From contig NZCH01000083.1 in NCBI GenBank assembly GCA_002688155.1, positions 1 through 13,346 of the forward strand: a DNA stretch of 13,346 bases. The letters run 5' to 3'. The DNA comes from Phycisphaerae bacterium. GTDB taxonomy: Bacteria > Planctomycetota > Phycisphaerae > Phycisphaerales > Phycisphaeraceae. Shown here piece after piece: positions 8,048 to 13,346 of the stretch. Made by a program: the position numbers and the translations under genes. Numbering within the stretch: position 1 is the first letter of the stretch; each line of letters opens with the position of its first letter. The notes beneath the pieces were generated by a model. The model was not told the DNA's origin and did not search any database. It was given only the letters and a program-made list of their open reading frames with translations.

Positions 8048-8085
8048 GTTTGTTCAGGACAATTCGTAGAGGTCAGATTTATTCG

Positions 8086-8122
8086 CCCCCCCCGGATACC
8101 TCTCCGGCCCCCGGCCCCCCCC
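8086..8122. repeat. C-homopolymer tracts in the murC-rdgB spacer
   Basis: Two runs of eight C (8086-8093 and about 8115-8122) lie within an almost pure C/G segment. They sit 39 bases upstream of the murC start, where they read as G-runs on the murC strand. Such tracts slip readily and can alter promoter spacing, but they are also a common place for assembly or sequencing errors. Confidence 0.6.
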
Positions 8123-8135
8123 GGCCCACGGATAC

Positions 8136-8160
8136 CCCGCGGCAGTTTCGCGGCTGCGGG
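8136..8160. repeat. GC-rich hairpin in the murC-rdgB divergent spacer
   Basis: CCCGCGGC (8136-8143) pairs with GCTGCGGG (8153-8160), giving an 8-bp stem with one G.U pair and a 9-base loop. It lies between two divergent genes, so it is not positioned as a terminator for either. It could be an operator or leader element, or simple consequence of base composition. Confidence 0.35.
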
Positions 8161-8254
8161 CTTGGTTCGTTTATCTGCATCGACAATAACGTGCTGACGA
8201 CAACACTACCACGCATCGCCGCGGCGCGCTTCGGGCCTGTTACGATGCGATCGT

Positions 8255-8935
8255 ATGAAGATTGTGATCGCCAGTTCAAATCCGCACAAGCTCGCGGAGA
8301 TTCGCGCCGTGTTCGATGAGGCGAGTGATCCGGCGCCCGCGGTGCAGCTGACCGGTCTTCTGGACATCGGTTGCGAAGCCGAGGAGCCGGTTGAGGACCA
8401 GCCCACGTTCGAAGGCAACGCGGCGCTAAAAGCGCGTTACTACGCAAGCGCGACGGGTTGTCTGGTCCTGGCGGATGACAGTGGGTTGGTTGTCGATGCG
8501 CTGGGCGGCGCGCCTGGCGTGCACAGCGCGCGGTACGCGGGCGTCACCGGCCCACGCGACGTGGTTGACACTGCGAACAACCAACTGCTGTTGCAGAAGC
8601 TCGCCGACACGCCACCCCGGCAGCGCACGGCACGCTTCGTGTGCGTGATGGCGTTGTGCGACCCGCCGGTCTCGGGCGCTGCGCACGATGCCAATGGCCC
8701 GGCGCCCGTCATCACGCAAGGCCAATTCGAAGGCCGAATCATCGGCCCAAACGAGTCACCACGCGGCAATCACGGTTTCGGCTACGACCCGCTGTTTTAT
8801 CTGCCCGACCTGGGAAAAACATCCGCCGAACTGTCGCCCGACCACAAGAACCGCATCAGCCACCGTGGCCAGGCGGCGCGGTGCATGCGCGATGTGATCG
8901 CAAAGCAACTGCATGGAATCGACACTGATGAATGA
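8255..8935 (+). CDS. rdgB: XTP/dITP diphosphatase (RdgB/HAM1 family)
   Basis: A 226-residue non-canonical purine NTP pyrophosphatase. It hydrolyses dITP, dXTP and ITP to the monophosphate, keeping deaminated purines out of DNA and RNA. Visible signatures are the N-terminal IASSNPHKLAEI (5-16), TFEGNAALKA (51-60), the Mg-binding LADDSGL with D74-D75 followed by ALGGAPGVHSARYAG, FGYDPLF (175-181) and SPDHKNRISHRGQA (194-207). It is about 30 residues longer than E. coli RdgB, mostly through a Pro/Ala-rich insert near 137-157 before EGRI. ATG 8255 directly begins the conserved first strand and is surely the start. No Shine-Dalgarno precedes it. The motif TTACGATG (8240-8247) ends only 7 bases upstream, so a very short or leaderless transcript is possible. 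It ends 42 bases before the converging TolC-like gene. Confidence 0.95.
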   Translation: MKIVIASSNPHKLAEIRAVFDEASDPAPAVQLTGLLDIGCEAEEPVEDQPTFEGNAALKARYYASATGCLVLADDSGLVVDALGGAPGVHSARYAGVTGPRDVVDTANNQLLLQKLADTPPRQRTARFVCVMALCDPPVSGAAHDANGPAPVITQGQFEGRIIGPNESPRGNHGFGYDPLFYLPDLGKTSAELSPDHKNRISHRGQAARCMRDVIAKQLHGIDTDE

Positions 8936-8977
8936 TGCAATACACGCGGGGATCGACGTGCCGCCCCCCGGGGTCGC

Positions 8978-10729
8978 CTACTCCGTCGCCTCACGTGAGA
9001 ACGTCACGCCGTTGCGCTCAAGCCCGGTGCCGATGTTCTGATACAGCCTCGCGATCGCGGTGTTGTAGTCAGCCAGCGTTTGCGCCTCGTTGATTTCGGT
9101 GTTTGCCAGCACTTCCTGGCTGCGCAGCTTTCGGTCGACGAAGTCGGGCGTGAGTGCGGCGGTTTTGCCCAGTTCCTGCAACACACGCAGGTTTTCCGCT
9201 GCCGCGAGCCGCGCGTCGCGCGTCGCGCCGATCAAACGGTACGCAGTCGCCACATTGCGCATCGCGTCTTTGACCTGCTGCACGACCTGCTGCGCGGTGT
9301 TCTGATACTGCACGACGGAGGTTTGCCGTTCGATTTGCCGCTGACGCAGCAGCGCTTCGGGTCCGCGATTACCGATGGGGACCTCGAACTGCAGGCTCAG
9401 CAGGTAGTCAACGAATTTGGAATCCGTGATCAGTTTCTGTGCATCGCCGACGTTGTTGATGCCCACGCCGTTGTGGCGAATGGTGAAGTTCAGGTCCAGT
9501 TGCGGTAGTCGCAGGTTGTCAGCGACGCGCTGGCGGATACCCGCGTCCTTGATGCCAAGCAGCGCCTGCCGCATCTCCGGGCGGTGCGTCAGCGCCGTGC
9601 GCACCATGTCGGTGAGACTGAAATTAATCGGCAGGTCCATCGGCTGATCGACCGGTACGAGCAGCGTCTCGCCTGCGAGCGGCAGGTTGTTTTCATTCAA
9701 CAAACGTTTGAGCGTATCCGAGCGTGATTGCACCAGGTTCTGCAACCGCAGCACCTCGGCCTTGCGCTGTTCGACGTTGCTGTTGGCCTGCGTATACTCG
9801 TCGAACGTTGCGTCATGGTCCAGCCGGTCCTTGATCGTGTCGCGGTCGACTTTCGTTCGCTCAAGCAGTCGCAACTGAATCAGCAGCGTCTGCCGCGCCA
9901 GCACCAGGTCCCAGTACGTCTGCTCGACGTTGAACAGCGTGATGAGCAGTGCGGATCGCAGGCTTTCCAGGGCCGCCTCTTTGGCGCTGGCGCTCAGGTG
10001 AATTTGCGATCGGTTCACATCAGTGCCGAACCCGCGCATGAGCGGCTGCGTCAAGGTAAAGGCCAGGTCCGCCTCATAAAACCGGTCGACGTCGCCGAAG
10101 AACGTCGGGTTGCGAAACTCCCGGGTCATGCGCGTTTGCGCGGTGATCTGTCCGCCGGACGTCAGCGGCTTGCGAATGCCCACGGTCACCGTTCGTTCGT
10201 CCGACTGGACCGACCCGAACACGTCCAGCCCCGCGGCGGCCGGAGGCTGCGGCGTGTCGAGTTTGTTGAAATCAAAGTTCCAGAAGAAGATGGCATCAAA
10301 CGCCGCCTGGGCCTGCGTCAGTTCCGTGTCACGCACGGCCGGAAAAAGTCGTGCTTCCTGAATATCCAGGTTGTTACGAATCGCCAGTTCAAACGCCGCC
10401 TTGAGTGAAATGTGAACGGTATCGATCTCGTCCGTGCCTAACAGAGTTTCACCGATCTCCAGTTTGGCGGTTTTGTACGAATCGCCACCGGACATCGCGT
10501 CGAGTTCCTCCTGGCGTTCTTTCGACAGTTCCGACGCGACTTCACTTGGCGGGCGCGAGACCTCGATCACCGCACCGGCCGAGACTGCCTCGCCGTGCAA
10601 CTGATACGTGCTCAGCAGGCGATGACGCAGCGCTTCGGTGTCCGATGTCTGTAACGGGTGCGTGCAGCCAGCCAATACCGTGACGGCCAACAGCAACATC
10701 CCCGATGAAACCGTGTTGAAGTTCGTCAT
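8978..10729 (-). CDS. TolC-family outer-membrane efflux lipoprotein
   Basis: From the ATG at 10729 this is a 583-residue outer-membrane channel subunit of the OEP/TolC family. It starts with a lipoprotein signal (SSGMLLLAVTVLAGC, lipobox L19-A20-G21-C22). Long amphipathic helices with two repeated OEP units follow. The first contains PLTSGGQITAQTRM, LTQPLMRGFGTDVNRSQ and VEQTYWDLVLARQTL; the second contains HRPEMRQALLGI, LRLPQLDLNFT, FEVPIGNRGPEA and EVLANTEINEAQTLADYNTAIARLYQNIGTGLE. Such proteins trimerise into a tunnel fed by a periplasmic adaptor and an RND or ABC pump, none of which is adjacent. An in-frame ATG at 10801 would add 24 basic residues; the lipobox spacing favours 10729. A near-consensus promoter at 10819-10848 serves it. 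The MacB-like permease 2.5 kb away is a possible but unproven partner. Confidence 0.9.
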   Translation of the reverse strand: MTNFNTVSSGMLLLAVTVLAGCTHPLQTSDTEALRHRLLSTYQLHGEAVSAGAVIEVSRPPSEVASELSKERQEELDAMSGGDSYKTAKLEIGETLLGTDEIDTVHISLKAAFELAIRNNLDIQEARLFPAVRDTELTQAQAAFDAIFFWNFDFNKLDTPQPPAAAGLDVFGSVQSDERTVTVGIRKPLTSGGQITAQTRMTREFRNPTFFGDVDRFYEADLAFTLTQPLMRGFGTDVNRSQIHLSASAKEAALESLRSALLITLFNVEQTYWDLVLARQTLLIQLRLLERTKVDRDTIKDRLDHDATFDEYTQANSNVEQRKAEVLRLQNLVQSRSDTLKRLLNENNLPLAGETLLVPVDQPMDLPINFSLTDMVRTALTHRPEMRQALLGIKDAGIRQRVADNLRLPQLDLNFTIRHNGVGINNVGDAQKLITDSKFVDYLLSLQFEVPIGNRGPEALLRQRQIERQTSVVQYQNTAQQVVQQVKDAMRNVATAYRLIGATRDARLAAAENLRVLQELGKTAALTPDFVDRKLRSQEVLANTEINEAQTLADYNTAIARLYQNIGTGLERNGVTFSREATE

Positions 10730-10806
10730 CTTCTGTTTCTGCGCGGACAGGTTGGTCAAAGGCGGGTGGGCACGGCGGTGGGTGAGACGCGTACGACGCA
10801 TTCTGT

Positions 10807-10834
10807 TTGACGGGGCATATCATACCCGTATGAA
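10807..10834 (+). promoter_or_regulatory. Probable sigma70 promoter of leuC
   Basis: TTGACG (10807-10812), a 16-base spacer and TATGAA (10829-10834) point toward leuC. The predicted transcription start is near 10841, giving a leader of about 119 bases. It occupies nearly the same DNA as the oppositely directed promoter of the TolC-like gene. Confidence 0.5.
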
Positions 10835-10848
10835 ACGCCAGACGTCAA
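10819..10848 (-). promoter_or_regulatory. Probable sigma70 promoter of the TolC-like gene
   Basis: On the - strand, TTGACG (10848-10843), an 18-base spacer and TATGAT (10824-10819) match the sigma70 consensus at 5 of 6 positions in each box. Transcription would start near 10812, giving a leader of about 80 bases to the ATG at 10729. This is the best promoter match in the window. Confidence 0.6.
10821..10832. promoter_or_regulatory. Operator-like palindrome over both -10 boxes
   Basis: CATAC-CC-GTATG is a perfect 5-bp inverted repeat overlapping the -10 boxes of both opposing promoters. It is nested inside a second inverted repeat, TTTGACG (10806-10812) with CGTCAAA (10843-10849), whose arms are the two -35 regions. 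A dimeric regulator bound here could block both genes, but no regulator is encoded nearby. Confidence 0.35.
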
Positions 10849-10933
10849 AACATGACTCGAACGCATCATCGCAGGCGAAGACCACGTGGCCAGCGGGCGC
10901 CCAACCGACTAAAGTAACTGGTCTGTCCGCATG

Positions 10934-10962
10934 TTCACAACGATGTGAAGGATACCTTCATG
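10934..10962 (+). promoter_or_regulatory. Alternative hairpins over the leuC ribosome-binding site
   Basis: The Shine-Dalgarno GAAGGA (10947-10952) lies 7 bases before the ATG at 10960 and fixes that start. GAAGG (10947-10951) is exactly complementary to CCTTC (10955-10959) across the loop ATA. T10946-A10960 and two G.U pairs extend the stem over the start codon. Just upstream, TTCAC (10934-10938) can instead pair with GTGAA (10945-10949), which would break the first hairpin. The two structures are mutually exclusive. Confidence 0.4.
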
Positions 10963-12375
10963 CCACACAAAATGACGATGACGGAAAAGATTCTCGCCGC
11001 GCACGCGGGCAAGGATGCGGTCGAGCCCGGCGAGAACGTGTGGGTGAACGTTGATGTACTGATGACACACGACGTCTGTGGCCCCGGCACAATCGGCATC
11101 TTCAAAGAACAGTTCGGCGATAAGGCGCGCGTCTTCGACTCCGAACGGATCGCAGTGATCCCGGATCATTACATATTTACCGCCGACGAAAAATGCCATC
11201 GCAACGTTCAGATCCTGCGCGACTTCGTGAAAGAACAGGGCCTCAAGTATTACTACGATCCGGATTTTCTGAACACCGAGGAAGGATCGGGTTTTCCCAA
11301 CCCGTATCGCGATCCGACGAAGACGAACTACAAGGGCGTGTGTCACAAGGCGCTGCCCGAGGAAGGCCACTGCCGACCCGGTGAAATCCTTCTGGGCACC
11401 GACAGCCACACCTGCACTGCAGGCGCCTTCGGCGAGTTCGCCACCGGCGTGGGCAATACCGACGCTGCGTTCACCATGGGCACGGGCAAGACATGGCTCA
11501 AGGTTCCGCCCACCATGCGGTTTACCTTCCACGGCCAGATCCCCCCGTACCTCACCGCCAAGGACCTGATCCTCGCCGTCATTGGCGACATTTCCGTTTC
11601 CGGCGGAACGTACAAAACCATGTACTTCGCCGGCGAAGGCATCGCCAGCCTCACGCTCGAAGACCGCATGACGCTAACCAACATGGTCATCGAAGCCGGC
11701 GGCAAGAACGGCGTGTGCGACGTCGACGAAAAAACACTCGCTTACGTCAACGCGCGATCCAACCGCTCCGACTGGACCGTCCACCAAGACGACCCCGGCT
11801 GCGAATACGACTACGAAGCCCAGTGGGACCTTGGCACACTCGAACCACTCGTTGCCAAACCGCACAGCCCCGACAACACCGACACCGCGCGCAACTGTGA
11901 AGACGTCAAACTCGACCGCGCGTACATCGGTTCGTGCACCGGCGGAAAAATCACCGACATGATCTTCGCCGCCGCCATCCTCGACGGCGGGCAGGTCAAA
12001 ATCCCAACCTTCGTCGTCCCAGGCTCAACCGAAGTCCACGCCGACATGCTCAAACTGAACATCAACGGCGGACCCAGGCAACCCGGCGAAAAGAGCATCT
12101 ACGAAACACTGGAAGACGCCGGCTGCGAACTCGCCCCCTCCAGTTGCGCCGCCTGCCTGGGCGGCCCGCGCGATACCTTTGGCCGGCTCAATGAGCCGAT
12201 CAACTGTATCAGCACCACCAACCGCAACTTCCCCGGCCGAATGGGCCACAAAGAGGCAGGTGTCTACCTGGCCTCCCCCCTGACCGTCGCCGCCAGCGCC
12301 CTGACCGGCCACGTCACCGACCCACGCGAATACGTAAGCGAGCCCATCGCGACGGGCGCCGCCGGGACAATGTGA
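10960..12375 (+). CDS. leuC: 3-isopropylmalate dehydratase large subunit, plant-type LeuC
   Basis: A 471-residue aconitase-superfamily protein. It carries the [4Fe-4S] active-site half of isopropylmalate isomerase (2-isopropylmalate to 3-isopropylmalate, leucine biosynthesis). Signatures are VLMTHDVCGPGT, GTDSHTCTAGAFG (from 146), GNTDAAFTMGTGK, LTNMVIEAGGKNGV, EPLVAKPHSPDN, YIGSCTGGK (C326), SSCAACLGG (C396 and C399, completing the three cluster ligands) and TNRNFPGRMGHKEA. Sequence style follows the plant/chloroplast isopropylmalate isomerase large subunit rather than E. coli LeuC. The closely related homoaconitase cannot be excluded by motif alone. The start at 10960 is set by GAAGGA; the in-frame GTG at 10945 lies before this site. 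No leuD follows: the next gene is an unrelated hydrolase after 247 bases. The second half is unusually rich in C-ending codons. Confidence 0.92.
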   Translation: MPHKMTMTEKILAAHAGKDAVEPGENVWVNVDVLMTHDVCGPGTIGIFKEQFGDKARVFDSERIAVIPDHYIFTADEKCHRNVQILRDFVKEQGLKYYYDPDFLNTEEGSGFPNPYRDPTKTNYKGVCHKALPEEGHCRPGEILLGTDSHTCTAGAFGEFATGVGNTDAAFTMGTGKTWLKVPPTMRFTFHGQIPPYLTAKDLILAVIGDISVSGGTYKTMYFAGEGIASLTLEDRMTLTNMVIEAGGKNGVCDVDEKTLAYVNARSNRSDWTVHQDDPGCEYDYEAQWDLGTLEPLVAKPHSPDNTDTARNCEDVKLDRAYIGSCTGGKITDMIFAAAILDGGQVKIPTFVVPGSTEVHADMLKLNINGGPRQPGEKSIYETLEDAGCELAPSSCAACLGGPRDTFGRLNEPINCISTTNRNFPGRMGHKEAGVYLASPLTVAASALTGHVTDPREYVSEPIATGAAGTM

Positions 12376-12560
12376 GCTATCGACATCGAAACGCTGCATG
12401 AGTTCGAAGCGGTCGTGCCGGGCGCCGCAGGGCGCGAGCGTCCAGGACCGGTGTCTTTGCGCCCCCTGGCCTCTGTCACCTGCAGGCGGCGAAGGTCCAC
12501 CGTGCCGGGATCGATTCCAGGCGCTTACGCGATCAGGCGTGCCCGGACCCGGCAGCATGA

Positions 12561-12588
12561 TTGCAAGTGTCCCCCTGTCCGTTACACT
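12561..12588 (+). promoter_or_regulatory. Possible promoter of the metallo-beta-lactamase-fold gene
   Basis: TTGCAA (12561-12566), a 16-base spacer and TACACT (12583-12588) match the sigma70 consensus at four positions in each box. Transcription would start near 12595, leaving about 28 bases to the ATG at 12623. The preceding spacer holds only a weak GCGCC-GCAG-GGCGC hairpin (12422-12435) with no T-run. Confidence 0.35.
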
Positions 12589-12622
12589 GCCGCCGCCGAA
12601 TCGCTTCAACCCTCTTTCATCT

Positions 12623-13346
12623 ATGCCACAGTTTCATACGGTCACGCCGCATCTTCATCTGTTTGAGGACACGTGCAACGTTTACGTGCTCAGACACGAG
12701 GATCGCGCACTGCTGATCGACTGCGGCAGCGGCGAGGTTGGTAAGCGGATAAATGAAATCGGGGTCAGCCACATCGATTGGGTGCTGTTTACACATCATC
12801 ACCGTGACCAGTGTTTCGGTGCGGGCCACCTGGTGTCGGGCGGCGCACGGTTGGCGGCTCCGCGGTTCGAGCTGGCGCATTTCGAAAACGCCGAGCAGTA
12901 CTGGCAGCAGAAACGGATCTACGACAACTACAACGACCGAAACACATTCTTCACCATCGGTCGGGATCTGCCCGTCGATACCGTGCTCGATGACTACGAA
13001 ACGTTCGCCTGGGGGCCTTATACGTTGACAATTCTGCCGGCGCCGGGGCACACGTCGGGCAGTATTGCGCTCGTCGCCACAATTGATGGGCAGCACGTGG
13101 CCTTCACCGGCGACCTGATGCACGACGGCGGGAAACTCTATCAACTGCATGCAATGGAATACGAATATGGCGATCTCGTCGGTGTCAACTTCACCGCCCA
13201 GTCGCTGTGTTCTCTGGGTCGACAGAATCTCGACATGGCGTTGCCGTCACATGGCCCGGTGATCGCGGACCCGGCGACCTGCATGAGCGACCTGGACCGC
13301 CGCCTCCACGAAGTGGCGGAGGTTCAGTTCCACCACGCCGGCCTTA
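12623..13346 (+). CDS. Metallo-beta-lactamase-fold hydrolase (3' truncated by window edge)
   Basis: The frame runs from ATG 12623 (MPQFHTVTPHLHLFEDTCNVYVL) to the right edge without a stop, giving 241 visible residues. It is an MBL-fold metallohydrolase: LLIDCGSG (strand and turn before the metal site), FTHHHRDQ (56-63), PGHTSGS with H143, FTGDLMHDGG with D164, and LPSHGPVI with H210. The canonical HxHxDH motif reads H58-x-H60-x-D62-Q63, so the last His is replaced by Gln; the other expected ligands are present. THHHRDQ with a following FTGDLMH is, to my knowledge, seen in a subgroup of uncharacterised MBL proteins, so the change looks inherited rather than damaged. Substrate unknown; glyoxalase II-like thioester hydrolysis is one possibility but is not shown. 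No signal peptide and no Shine-Dalgarno are seen. Confidence 0.85.
   Translation, partial: MPQFHTVTPHLHLFEDTCNVYVLRHEDRALLIDCGSGEVGKRINEIGVSHIDWVLFTHHHRDQCFGAGHLVSGGARLAAPRFELAHFENAEQYWQQKRIYDNYNDRNTFFTIGRDLPVDTVLDDYETFAWGPYTLTILPAPGHTSGSIALVATIDGQHVAFTGDLMHDGGKLYQLHAMEYEYGDLVGVNFTAQSLCSLGRQNLDMALPSHGPVIADPATCMSDLDRRLHEVAEVQFHHAGL

Noticed and set aside
10945..10959. In-frame GTG at 10945 as the leuC start
   Set aside because: The only good ribosome-binding site, GAAGGA, lies after it and is correctly placed for the ATG at 10960.
12617..13150. Long - strand frame of 177 codons opposite the right-hand gene
   Set aside because: The + strand carries a continuous metallo-beta-lactamase-fold protein with metal-binding motifs; the antisense frame is a shadow.
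1..13346. A new defence, mobile or biosynthetic system spanning the window
   Set aside because: Genes alternate in strand with separate promoters, belong to known families and include housekeeping functions. No repeats, transposases, integrases, toxin-antitoxin pairs or CRISPR-like arrays were seen, so nothing ties them into one system.

Overview
The window comes from a GC-rich bacterial chromosome with housekeeping and envelope genes scattered on both strands. I see no tRNA, rRNA, CRISPR array, transposase, integrase or phage gene. The best guess for the host is a member of the Planctomycetes/PVC group, possibly Phycisphaerae-like. That rests on a secreted VIT/von Willebrand A protein, a plant-type LeuC, a murC standing outside any cell-division cluster, and small unlinked transcription units. 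It is an inference from gene content, not a phylogeny.

Layout, left to right. The 3' part of a thiamine-diphosphate (acetolactate synthase-like) enzyme (+, 3-959) converges on a TIGR03032/DUF4915 protein (-, 1108-2205). Divergent from that is a secreted VIT-VWA protein (+, 2381-4558). A gene-poor stretch (4559-5076) holds what may be a decayed gene tail on the - strand. Next is a MacB/FtsX-type ABC permease without its ATPase (+, 5077-6423), converging on murC (-, 6599-8047). A C-tract-rich spacer separates murC from rdgB (+, 8255-8935), which converges on a TolC-family outer-membrane lipoprotein gene (-, 8978-10729). Divergent from that is leuC (+, 10960-12375). The 5' part of a metallo-beta-lactamase-fold hydrolase (+, from 12623) runs off the right end.

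How they work together: mostly they do not form operons; nearly every gene has its own promoter-containing spacer and the strand alternates. Themes are envelope biology (murC, permease, TolC-like lipoprotein, VIT-VWA protein) and basic metabolism (leucine biosynthesis, nucleotide-pool cleaning, a TPP enzyme).

The most interesting non-coding signals lie between the TolC-like gene and leuC. Two near-consensus sigma70 promoters point in opposite directions and overlap almost completely, with palindromes embedded in the overlap. A short hairpin over the leuC ribosome-binding site has a competing alternative hairpin just upstream. I found no convincing new multi-gene system; the regulatory architecture is the part most worth checking.
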